From IMG/VR virus record IMGVR_UViG_3300037537_000832, positions 1-38,201 of that record: a stretch of 38,201 nt of DNA; one strand, given 5' to 3'. Both the position numbers and the translations under genes were made by a program. This DNA comes from a virus. The notes under the pieces are model-generated. The model was not told where the DNA came from, made no database searches, and worked only from the letters and a program-made list of their open reading frames with translations. Each line of letters begins with the position of its first letter. Positions within the stretch are counted from its first letter, which is position 1. This document shows, piece after piece, positions 8,169 through 15,574 of the stretch.

Positions 8169-8460
8169 AAGAAAAACACCCCAACAACCGCAAAAAGAAG
8201 TTCAAGTGGATTTGAAAAAGGCAGAGACTATAAAATGTGATGATTGTGGGAATTACCTTTTCATTACAGCACACGTAATTAAAAGGATTTCACCAATTAT
8301 GTCACCAACAGGACAAGAAGCACTTGTACCTGTTCAAGTTTATAGTTGTGGTAATTGTGGTAAAGTCCCAAAGATGTTTATAGAGGGAGCCGGACTTGGT
8401 TTAGAAGAAGTAAATAAACCAAAGGAAGATGCACTTTCACGACCAGACTTGATGGGATAA
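8161..8460 (+). CDS. Small zinc-ribbon protein
   Basis: A 99-residue protein with two CxxC knuckles, C26/C29 (KCDDCG) and C63/C66 (SCGNCG), separated by 33 residues, which would form one zinc ribbon. The N-terminus is Lys/Gln-rich and the C-terminus is acidic. Function unknown; small zinc-ribbon proteins of this kind are common in T4-like phage replication and late-gene regions. It overlaps the kinase gene by eight bases and the next gene starts in its stop codon (TAATG). Confidence 0.7.
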   Translation: MAKRKTPQQPQKEVQVDLKKAETIKCDDCGNYLFITAHVIKRISPIMSPTGQEALVPVQVYSCGNCGKVPKMFIEGAGLGLEEVNKPKEDALSRPDLMG

Positions 8461-9188
8461 TGATTAAAAAACTCTATACCATTGGAGACAGTTGGACATA
8501 TGGAGATGAATTAGAAAGTCCTGAAACAGAATGTTATCCGTATTTGTTATCACAAGAGTTTAATTGTGAACTTATAAATAAGGCAATATGTGGAGGTCCC
8601 AACGATTGGATGTTTAGAAAAACAATAGAATGGGTTTGTAGTCAAGAAAATCTTGATGGTGTTGCTATAATAGTGGGTTGGAGTTCAGTAAATCGTAGGG
8701 AAGAAAATTATAAAATTTATCATGGTGCATATCATGATGATGAAATAGAAAAATTTATTTTTAGTAGGCTGTCAAATAATGAATTAGAACATTATAAGTC
8801 AATTTGTTATATGATTTCTTTACAGGAGTTTTTAAAATCTAAAAATGTGAAGTATTTATTTTATCAGCCGTGGTATGATATACTTGATTGTGAAGAAAAA
8901 TTACTTAGGAGCAGACAACAACAAGAGAGAATGAAATGGTTATTTAAGAATGATGTCAGAGATGATTATGATAAGAGTTGTTATACTGATGAATTAACAA
9001 TTGGTAAAATTATAGAGAAAGTTGATAAAAGATATTTGGCAGGCCCATTGGTAGATGATGTTAAACGAATACTGAGTGGTATTTATGGTAAAAAGAAAGA
9101 TGGTTTAGACCCAAACCATCCCAATAAGAATGACCATAAAGTGATGTGTGAATTTATTAAGGAAAAGTTAATGGAGTTATATTCATGA
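8460..9188 (+). CDS. SGNH/GDSL-like hydrolase, copy 1
   Basis: N-terminal block YTIGDSWTYG (6-15) carries the GDS nucleophile serine (S11). A strand ending in AIIVGWSSVNRRE follows. The C-terminal LDPNHPNKNDH (about 216-226) supplies the D-x-x-H of block V (D217, H220). The family includes esterases and sugar O-acetyl-esterases or acetyltransferases; this one may edit acyl groups on the glycan or handle the aminoacyl product of the gene at 9760, which is speculation. It begins the accessory block between the two core blocks. A paralogue is at 24795. Confidence 0.65.
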   Translation: MIKKLYTIGDSWTYGDELESPETECYPYLLSQEFNCELINKAICGGPNDWMFRKTIEWVCSQENLDGVAIIVGWSSVNRREENYKIYHGAYHDDEIEKFIFSRLSNNELEHYKSICYMISLQEFLKSKNVKYLFYQPWYDILDCEEKLLRSRQQQERMKWLFKNDVRDDYDKSCYTDELTIGKIIEKVDKRYLAGPLVDDVKRILSGIYGKKKDGLDPNHPNKNDHKVMCEFIKEKLMELYS

Positions 9189-9745
9189 TTGACGTTGAAA
9201 ATATTTCGTTAGATATTGCAAATTATTGGACATCAAATGATTTTTTAACAGAGTCCAATAAAAATTGTGGAACTCTTGTTGCATTTGATTGGGTAGATGA
9301 TTATCTAACTGAAATAAATACTAATATTGATTTAGGTGAATTAGAGAGTAAAAATTTTAAATTTGACGAGTTAGTTGAATTTTTAAAGAAGAATAATTTT
9401 ACTTTCGTGTTGGGATTGAGAAATACTGGTTATAGAGATAATCCATCACCAGAGTGGACGGAGAAATTAAAAGAAATATTAAAGTCTAATGAGATGGATT
9501 ATGATGAGTATCTGGTGAATCGTTGGCCATCACTAATTCCAGAATTTGATATTCCAGATAATATTTTTATTTTAAGATATTCTTTTGATCCATACAGTAA
9601 AATAGATAAGTTAGCAGCCTCTTCTTATATATTTAGTGATTTTATGATAAAGAGTGATTGGGAAAAATACTACAAAGATATGGGATCCATAGAAAACAAT
9701 AGAGTTATAGTTTTATGTAGTGATGTAGAAAATTTAGTTTTATAG
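9185..9745 (+). CDS. Hypothetical acidic protein
   Basis: A 186-residue acidic protein that I do not recognise. It starts in an ATGA overlap with the SGNH gene and precedes the synthetase-like fusion by 14 bases. Visible features are an alternation of predicted strands and helices (GTLVAFDWVDDYL, FTFVLGLRNTGYRDNPSPEW, NIFILRYSFDPYSKID, NNRVIVLCSDVENLVL) and no signal peptide or membrane segment. It has no D-S-L/I phosphopantetheine site, so it is not an obvious carrier protein for the neighbouring ligase. The position between two enzymes suggests the same pathway. Confidence 0.6.
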   Translation: MIDVENISLDIANYWTSNDFLTESNKNCGTLVAFDWVDDYLTEINTNIDLGELESKNFKFDELVEFLKKNNFTFVLGLRNTGYRDNPSPEWTEKLKEILKSNEMDYDEYLVNRWPSLIPEFDIPDNIFILRYSFDPYSKIDKLAASSYIFSDFMIKSDWEKYYKDMGSIENNRVIVLCSDVENLVL

Positions 9746-9759
9746 GATACTTTTGTGAA

Positions 9760-11172
9760 ATGATGATAAAGAATAAAGTACCACATCCAGTAATGGTTAA
9801 TCAAGTCGGTAAAGGTTTATTTGTATTAAATGGTAAAATAGTTGATTATTTGGATCAATTAGAAAAGACTATCTATAAAATAGGAGAATTTTTTGATGCT
9901 GAAAAATTATGGATACCATCTCATCTTTCTTTAGAGAATGTAGAGAAAACTGGTTATATAAATGGTTTTGAAAATCAGGCAAGTATGATACATTCCTTTC
10001 ATGGTGATTCAATAGGGATGTGTTCGCCTACAGTATGTTATCATTGTTATAGTATGTTGTCTGATAAAAAATTGAATGGAAATAAGTGTTATACTGCAAC
10101 TGGTAAATGTACTCGTATAGAGGATGAGGGAGATTCTTTAGAACGATTATTTAATTTTACAATGTCAGAAATTATATTTGTTGGGACACAAAATTATTGT
10201 GAGGATAGTTTATGTGATATTGTATATTATGTTAAACAATTCTTGGATGGGATTGGTTTAAAATATAAACTTAAAATAGCTAATGATCCTTTTTTCGGGG
10301 ATAAGTCAGAGTTAAAAAAGAAGGCACAGTATCTATCGGGAGCCAAAATTGAAATGCTTGCGGAAATACCTAATGAGAATAGAAGTATTGCAATAGGTTC
10401 TATAAATTTACATCACAGAAAATTTATTGAAAATTTTGGTATTGATGCTGAATGTACTGCATGTTTTGGTTGGGGTTTAGAAAGATTTATTCATGTATTG
10501 ATGTTACAAAAGGGAGATAAACCTTTATTTGAACTTAAATGGAATTCATTTCAGAGAAATAATAAAAAATTTAAATCTGATATGAGGTTAAATACTATTA
10601 AAAATGATAATGTGTGGTATAGATATAAAGAAGAACATTATTGGGTTGGGGAAAGAGATTTAAATAAATTAGAAGTAGAATATGATGGTTTATTTGGTTT
10701 CGTGGTCATAGATAGTTTAAGTAAATTAAAAAAATATAAATCTCAGATACAAAAAGGTATTGATGGGATGACGAAAGAATTACAAGCTTGGGATGAAATA
10801 TGGGATTATGTAGAGTTGGAAAGAAGAATTACAATTGGAGTTATATTCTATTGTCAGATAGTTGATGATATTGCTGTACACTGGCAATTTCAATGGTTAA
10901 ATAATATATGGATACCGGATCATGGTTGGAATTTGAATGGTATATTACCAAACAAGAGTGCATATGGTGGACATTGGTGGTGTCATCCAAAATATAGGTA
11001 CGTTAGAAATTTAATACCAAGTTTATTTAATAATTATGCTGTTCATTTAAAGAGTATTGAAATAGATAGAGATTTAGGATATATTGATGGTTGGAATTGG
11101 AAGGCCGTGGGGGTTTCTGAAAAACTTGGTTATAGTGGTTCAACTTGGATAGAGGAAGTAAAATGGATATAA
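9760..11172 (+). CDS. Amino-acid:carrier-protein ligase-like (class II aaRS fold) fused to a GNAT-like domain
   Basis: Residues about 50-255 resemble the seryl-tRNA-synthetase-derived amino acid:[carrier protein] ligases, which adenylate glycine or alanine and load it on a carrier protein instead of tRNA. Motif 2 is GKCTRIEDEGDSLERLF plus NFTMSEIIFVG (115-141). Motif 3 is ECTACFGWGLERF (231-243). C93 (in TVCYHCY), E137 and C235 would match the Cys-Glu-Cys zinc site of that family. No tRNA-binding coiled coil is present. The C-terminal 200 residues are not part of the ligase. They end in GYIDGWNWKAVGVSEKLGYS (about 441-460), similar to the last conserved block of GNAT acyltransferases. The protein might activate an amino acid and pass it to an amine or hydroxyl. 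The GNAT call is tentative; the synthetase-fold call is firmer. Confidence 0.65.
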   Translation: MMIKNKVPHPVMVNQVGKGLFVLNGKIVDYLDQLEKTIYKIGEFFDAEKLWIPSHLSLENVEKTGYINGFENQASMIHSFHGDSIGMCSPTVCYHCYSMLSDKKLNGNKCYTATGKCTRIEDEGDSLERLFNFTMSEIIFVGTQNYCEDSLCDIVYYVKQFLDGIGLKYKLKIANDPFFGDKSELKKKAQYLSGAKIEMLAEIPNENRSIAIGSINLHHRKFIENFGIDAECTACFGWGLERFIHVLMLQKGDKPLFELKWNSFQRNNKKFKSDMRLNTIKNDNVWYRYKEEHYWVGERDLNKLEVEYDGLFGFVVIDSLSKLKKYKSQIQKGIDGMTKELQAWDEIWDYVELERRITIGVIFYCQIVDDIAVHWQFQWLNNIWIPDHGWNLNGILPNKSAYGGHWWCHPKYRYVRNLIPSLFNNYAVHLKSIEIDRDLGYIDGWNWKAVGVSEKLGYSGSTWIEEVKWI

Positions 11173-11775
11173 ATGAATAAAATACTGTTATTATTAATGG
11201 TAGATTTATTATTAGCCCAAACTAATTTACAATTACATTATGATGTAGAACGAAAATATAATACTTCAACTTTAGAAATGTTTAAAGTTGATGAGTATGG
11301 TTCAACATTTTGGTTTGTTGATTTTGATTATGAAAATGGTAATTCTGGTATATGGGGCCCTAAAAGTACATCTATGGCTTATTGGGAGTTTACAAGAATT
11401 TTTAGCATAGATAAAGTTGGATTGGGAGTACAATATAATGGTGGATTAAATACTTATGGTAGTTTTGATCCAGTTTGGTTAGTAGGAGTTGAGTATCCCA
11501 TTAACTTAGGTAGTTTAACATTACTTTCAAGTGTATGGATACGAGAAACTGAATTGTATGATACAGGATTTCAATATACTGCAGTTTGGTTTAAACCATT
11601 TACTGATAGGATAACTTTTATGGGATTCTTGGATGTTTGGAATGAAGATGAAACTATTGTTTTGATGACAGAGCCACAAGTGTGGTATAGTTTCGGAAAT
11701 TTAAGTGTTGGGGGAGAGGTAGAGATTAGTCAAAAACAGATATTTCCAACGATTGGTTTAAAGTGGGATTTTTAA
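11173..11775 (+). CDS. Outer-membrane beta-barrel, DUF5020/Tsx-like
   Basis: A signal-peptide-like N-terminus (MNKILLLLMVDLLLA, cleavage likely at about 15-16) is followed by alternating-hydrophobic strands and a C-terminal Phe, both typical of an outer-membrane barrel. NLQLHYDVERK, STLEMFKVDEYGSTFWFVDFDYENG and SMAYWEFTRIF match the DUF5020 pattern. This family is known mostly from Bacteroidota and resembles the nucleoside channel Tsx. At 200 residues it is full length. The gene directly upstream of yhhQ, one base away, suggests a two-membrane import route for a nucleobase-like compound. A phage gene for an outer-membrane protein is unusual. An Asp in the signal h-region (D11) is odd. Confidence 0.75.
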   Translation: MNKILLLLMVDLLLAQTNLQLHYDVERKYNTSTLEMFKVDEYGSTFWFVDFDYENGNSGIWGPKSTSMAYWEFTRIFSIDKVGLGVQYNGGLNTYGSFDPVWLVGVEYPINLGSLTLLSSVWIRETELYDTGFQYTAVWFKPFTDRITFMGFLDVWNEDETIVLMTEPQVWYSFGNLSVGGEVEISQKQIFPTIGLKWDF

Positions 11776-11776
11776 G

Positions 11777-12469
11777 ATGAGTAACGAATTGTTATTTCTA
11801 TTACAAATAATTATTTCTCTTTCTTTTGTTTTGGGGTTTTATAGACTTGGAAAGGAATGGTTAATTTCATATATTGGATTTGCCGTAATTTTATCACAGA
11901 TTTTCGTCAATAAACAATTTGATTTATTTGGTTGGGCCGTAAGTGGTGGCAATGTTATGTATGCTTCTATATTTTTAGCTACAGATTTGTTAAGTGAACA
12001 TTATGGTAAGAGTGAGGCCAAGAGGGCAGTACATATTGGATTGTTTTTATCTATTATGTATTTAATATTATCACAATTTATTATTGCCTATATACCTAAT
12101 TCTGCAGATTGGGGAGCATCTGGTTGGTTAAGTGGGTTATTTTCATTAAGTCCATCCATAGTTTTAGGTAGTTTGTTGGCATATGTATGTGCACAACATA
12201 ATGATATTTTTCTTTTTCATTATTTAAAAGACAAGACTAAAGGAAAACATCTTTGGTTGAGAAATAATGGTAGTACATTTATTAGTCAATTCATAGATAC
12301 AGCAATTTTTATATCATTTGCATTTTGGATATTGCCTAATTTGTTAGGTTATACAGATATGTTATTATCGTATAATATTATGTTTGAGATATTTATTACT
12401 ACATACGTGTTTAAGTTGTGCGTTGGTGCAATAGACACTGTATTTATTTATTTAAGTAAATATATTTAG
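11777..12469 (+). CDS. yhhQ: Queuosine-precursor transporter, YhhQ/VUT family
   Basis: Inner-membrane importer of deazapurines (preQ0/preQ1 in E. coli; queuine in other members). Family marks are VNKQFDLFGWAVSGGNVMYA, the FLATDLLSEHYGKSEAKRA stretch (about 67-87), and KGKHLWLRNNGSTFISQFIDTAIF towards the C-terminus. About six to seven hydrophobic segments are visible. At 230 residues it is normal length. It starts one base after the barrel gene's stop and is followed by a good Shine-Dalgarno for the next gene, so the barrel and transporter form a pair. No queuosine or DpdA-type base-exchange enzyme is in this window; Nmad1 at 17326 is the nearest nucleotide-modification gene. Confidence 0.9.
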   Translation: MSNELLFLLQIIISLSFVLGFYRLGKEWLISYIGFAVILSQIFVNKQFDLFGWAVSGGNVMYASIFLATDLLSEHYGKSEAKRAVHIGLFLSIMYLILSQFIIAYIPNSADWGASGWLSGLFSLSPSIVLGSLLAYVCAQHNDIFLFHYLKDKTKGKHLWLRNNGSTFISQFIDTAIFISFAFWILPNLLGYTDMLLSYNIMFEIFITTYVFKLCVGAIDTVFIYLSKYI

Positions 12470-12476
12470 GAGTATT

Positions 12477-13886
12477 ATGGCAATAAACTATTCATACAGT
12501 TCGGTTAATTTATCAGGACAAGTAACACAAAGTTTAAAGGATGTTAGTCAGTATATTACTGCAAGTGCAGGTGGTTGGCCAGATTATAAAGTTGGGATGA
12601 TTGCTGGATATGATTTTACTATTGAGAGTGGATCTGGTGATACAAAAATATATGAATTTAATACTAACGTTGCATGTTGTTATGATGCTCCGATATCCCC
12701 GAAGATCAATGGATTATCATCTTATTTATCTACACAAGATATTGATACTCTTTATGTTTATGGTATGGAATGGTGGGGTAGTACTAATCCATCTATATCA
12801 TTTTATAATAAATTAAGTTCAAGTGTGGCTGAACATAATATTTCATCTTCGTTAATTTTACAGGATCAAATTCCTGTTGATAATATTTTCCCAGACACAA
12901 GTTGGCAAATTAAATCTGGATCTAATGAGTATACTTTGTTTGTGGGCTCACCATATAGGTATGATGAATTACTACAATTATCAAGTGGGTCTAATAATAA
13001 AATAAATTTTAGAAATATACTTCAGAGATCACCATCTTCATCTTTAATGATTGATGAATTTAATCCCTCCACCTGTACTCCGAATGATATTTATCCTGAT
13101 TACATTATTAAACGACAGCAAAATGATAGAGGATTGTTGAGTGGAAAGATAGATTTTTATTCGTATGAAGATTCAGCTTTTACTACATTAAGTTCGTCAT
13201 ATGAAGATGGTAGTTATTATGATTCTTATCCATATTATGAAAAATACATTGTAGGGAGTGGTAGTGATGATGTAAGTGGTTATTCGTATAATTATGAATA
13301 CAGTCAAATATTTTTACATAGTTATGATGGTATAATAGATTTAGGAGCCGAGCAGTGTTCTCACAGGTTAATCCCATCTTCGAGTAGTGATTTTAGAAAA
13401 TGGGAAATTGTATCTTCAATACAATATCGTCATATAGCAGTAAGTGGTAGTATTATATCTATGTTTGATGGTTCAGAAAAACAAGTACAAGATTTAGTTG
13501 TTGGTGATAATGTGAAGGCCTTGAGTATAAGTGGTTTAAATCCACAAGGTAGTGATTTTGCAACTTGGACTTCCGGTTCGATATCTGGATCAATTACAGG
13601 TTCTCGTGTTATAGATATTGATTCAAAAATTATACCAGCATATTATAATATCAATAACACATATAAATTACCAGATAATTATGGAAGATTTGTAGAGAAA
13701 AGTGGTTCATTATATCAATTTACTCCATCTTCTGAAATTCATTCTAATAATAAGTTTGTAAGTTTATCTGGAGAGGATATTTCTATTACATCAAATACCT
13801 ATGTTATATCTGATGAAACTTATTACGCAGTCGACCTTGGTGGAGATGATTTATTTTATGTAAATGATATTTTGGTTCATTCTTAA
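12477..13886 (+). CDS. Ser/Gly-rich protein with a degenerate C-terminal Hint domain
   Basis: The 469-residue protein is rich in Ser, Gly and Tyr (for example DVSGYSYNYEYSQ), like phage structural or adhesin proteins. The C-terminal 150 residues look like a Hint (Hedgehog/intein) fold. The N block is SGSIISMFDGSEKQVQDLVV plus GDNVKAL (323-349). The C block is TYYAVDLGGDDLFYV plus NDILVHS (to 469). The residue equivalent to catalytic Cys1 is Ser or Gly and the final Asn is Ser, so self-cleavage is doubtful. The N-terminal 320 residues are not recognised; GYDFTIES and KIYEFNTNVACC are striking. Start is supported by AGGAG at 12468-12472. A role on the virion surface is a guess. Confidence 0.65.
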   Translation: MAINYSYSSVNLSGQVTQSLKDVSQYITASAGGWPDYKVGMIAGYDFTIESGSGDTKIYEFNTNVACCYDAPISPKINGLSSYLSTQDIDTLYVYGMEWWGSTNPSISFYNKLSSSVAEHNISSSLILQDQIPVDNIFPDTSWQIKSGSNEYTLFVGSPYRYDELLQLSSGSNNKINFRNILQRSPSSSLMIDEFNPSTCTPNDIYPDYIIKRQQNDRGLLSGKIDFYSYEDSAFTTLSSSYEDGSYYDSYPYYEKYIVGSGSDDVSGYSYNYEYSQIFLHSYDGIIDLGAEQCSHRLIPSSSSDFRKWEIVSSIQYRHIAVSGSIISMFDGSEKQVQDLVVGDNVKALSISGLNPQGSDFATWTSGSISGSITGSRVIDIDSKIIPAYYNINNTYKLPDNYGRFVEKSGSLYQFTPSSEIHSNNKFVSLSGEDISITSNTYVISDETYYAVDLGGDDLFYVNDILVHS

Positions 13887-13902
13887 ATAAAATATAAAGA
13901 TT

Positions 13903-14502
13903 ATGAGTAATAAAATTTTTGTCCTTGGTTACAATAAAACTGGAACTATGAGTTTATCTCAAGCATTACAAATTTTAGGATATAATGTATTACACACGGG
14001 TGAATCCGATGATTTTATAGGGTTTTTAGATAAAATTGGAAATAATTTACATATGCAAAGAGATATATTAAGTGGTATGGATATGTATGATTGTTATATA
14101 GACTATCCTATTTATGAACCTACGGTTTTTAGTCATATTGTAGATGAATATCCAGACGCAAAATATATCAGTTTAACAAAAAATTTAGATGGTTATGTAG
14201 ATTCTGTTTTAAGAGATAAAATAAAAAGAATACAAGAAGGAAATTTTGATAATTGGAATTGGTTAGGAGTTGGTGATGAAGAAGTATTTAGAAATTATCC
14301 AGAATATCAGAAAGAGTGGGTTAAAGGTCGGGCTCAATTTAAACATGACAGTAATGTAAGATTTTTAAATAAAAAAAATATAGATTATTTAGATATGAAT
14401 ATATGTGACGATAAAGATAGTTGGGAAAAATTATGTAAATTTTTAGATAAAGAAACTCCTGATGTTGATTTCCCATATAAAAATAAAGGTATGAAAATGT
14501 GA
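13903..14502 (+). CDS. Sulfotransferase family protein (Sulfotransfer_4-like)
   Basis: Would transfer sulfate from PAPS to a hydroxyl or amine. The phosphosulfate-binding loop is GYNKTGTMSLSQALQILGY (9-27). The second PAPS region is KYISLTKNLDGYVDSVL (about 87-103), with Lys where Arg is usual. The C-terminal WEKLCKFLDKETPDVDFPYKN resembles the conserved end of this family. At 199 residues it is near family length. The stop overlaps the next start (GTGA), so it is paired with the beta-hydroxylase-like gene. The acceptor could be a glycan made by the other genes here. A second, unrelated-looking sulfotransferase is at 37498. Confidence 0.75.
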   Translation: MSNKIFVLGYNKTGTMSLSQALQILGYNVLHTGESDDFIGFLDKIGNNLHMQRDILSGMDMYDCYIDYPIYEPTVFSHIVDEYPDAKYISLTKNLDGYVDSVLRDKIKRIQEGNFDNWNWLGVGDEEVFRNYPEYQKEWVKGRAQFKHDSNVRFLNKKNIDYLDMNICDDKDSWEKLCKFLDKETPDVDFPYKNKGMKM

Positions 14503-15104
14503 AAAAACAGAATAGAATATATGATGTTGATAAATTGATAAAAGACAAAAAATTTGTAGAAGAAAGATTTAAGTATGAAGGTGGGGCATTTGGACATTGT
14601 ATTTCTTTACCTAATAATTTTCAAATATCAAAATCTCATTCAGAACACCATAATAATCTACCATATGCAAACATATTAAATTCTTGTTTATATTTCAAAG
14701 AAATCTTTGATAGTTTTGAAACAGAGATAACTTCATTTAGATTGTTGAGAAGAAAGGCACATTCATCATATGGATTGCATAATGATAAAGATATGGGGAA
14801 TGATATAAAAAGATTTCAGATTCCTATTGTTACAAATAATGATTCTTGGTTATGTGTTGCTCAAGATGATGAAATATCAGAGGGATGGACTGAAGAAAAT
14901 AGTTATACTATGGAAGATTTTGGTAGAAGATTTAAAGGTAGGTATGATTCTTATCAGTTAGAACCAGGAATGATGTATCATTTTGATGTTACTAAAATTC
15001 ATACTTTATTTAACGAGGGTGATACTGATAGAGTTACATTATTGATTGATGTAAAGGTAAATGATTGGTTGCCAGAATTTATTGAAGGGTTTGAGGATTT
15101 TTAA
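14499..15104 (+). CDS. Aspartyl/asparaginyl beta-hydroxylase-like 2OG-Fe(II) oxygenase
   Basis: Cupin-fold dioxygenase using 2-oxoglutarate and iron. The metal ligands are H94 and D96 in YGLHNDKD and H168 in TKIHTLFNEGDTDRVTLLID, with R178 positioned to bind 2-oxoglutarate. The RFQIPIVTNNDS strand is also typical of the Asp/Asn hydroxylase group. Substrate unknown: proline, aspartate or a peptidyl residue in relatives. It begins with GTG at 14499 overlapping the sulfotransferase stop, and no in-frame ATG precedes the conserved region. It closes the accessory block before the gp62-like gene. Confidence 0.75.
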   Translation: MKKQNRIYDVDKLIKDKKFVEERFKYEGGAFGHCISLPNNFQISKSHSEHHNNLPYANILNSCLYFKEIFDSFETEITSFRLLRRKAHSSYGLHNDKDMGNDIKRFQIPIVTNNDSWLCVAQDDEISEGWTEENSYTMEDFGRRFKGRYDSYQLEPGMMYHFDVTKIHTLFNEGDTDRVTLLIDVKVNDWLPEFIEGFEDF

Positions 15105-15130
15105 ACTATTTATTTAAAAGGTTTTAATTT

Positions 15131-15574
15131 ATGAAAAATAAAGGTCTATTCGACCACATTACACACATTACACAGAAACAAACAAAAGGTTATTGGAATT
15201 CTCTAAACGAAACAGAGAAGAAGCAGTGGTCTAACTATATGATACATAGATTTCTATCCATGAAGATGGAATATGTTGATGTAGTAAATGAAATTCAGAG
15301 ATACAATCTTAAACCAAAAGATTTATATAAATTATACACTAATATTCTTCCAAAGAAGAAAGAGTGGTTAAAATATGTTAAAGGAAAAAAGACAATGAAA
15401 TATGAAAAATGGGTAGTAGAAATCGTAGCAAAATATTACGAGTCGAGTCTTTCAGAGGCTAGAGAATATTTGGACGTATTCTATGCTACCGAACAAAATA
15501 AAGCTAATCTCAAAACCATATTACAAAAGTATGGATCAGACCCAAAGGAAATTAAAAAACTAAACCTACCCTAA
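15131..15574 (+). CDS. 62: Clamp-loader small subunit (T4 gp62-like)
   Basis: Partner of the gp44-like ATPase in loading the sliding clamp. The pattern W-S-N-Y-M-I-H-R-F-L-S-M (34-45), followed by a VVNEIQRYNL helix and then KYEKWVVEIVAKYYESSLSE (about 90-109), parallels T4 gp62, which has YSKFMVENALSQ, then a helix with AMN, then YGKWAK and LIIKLLAKRYQV. The KTILQKYGSDPKEIKKL end also fits. At 147 residues it is a little shorter than T4 gp62 (187). It has no ATPase motifs, as expected. Its stop overlaps the start of the methyltransferase gene (TAATG). Confidence 0.78.
   Translation: MKNKGLFDHITHITQKQTKGYWNSLNETEKKQWSNYMIHRFLSMKMEYVDVVNEIQRYNLKPKDLYKLYTNILPKKKEWLKYVKGKKTMKYEKWVVEIVAKYYESSLSEAREYLDVFYATEQNKANLKTILQKYGSDPKEIKKLNLP

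Noticed and set aside
12477-13886. An active intein
   Set aside because: The Hint-like end has no nucleophilic Cys1, no terminal Asn and no C-extein after it.
13887-13902. Terminators in the short gaps (13887-13902, 15105-15130, 20229-20250, 35195-35220)
   Set aside because: I find no GC-rich hairpin followed by a T tract in these gaps; they hold only AT-rich leader sequence and ribosome sites.
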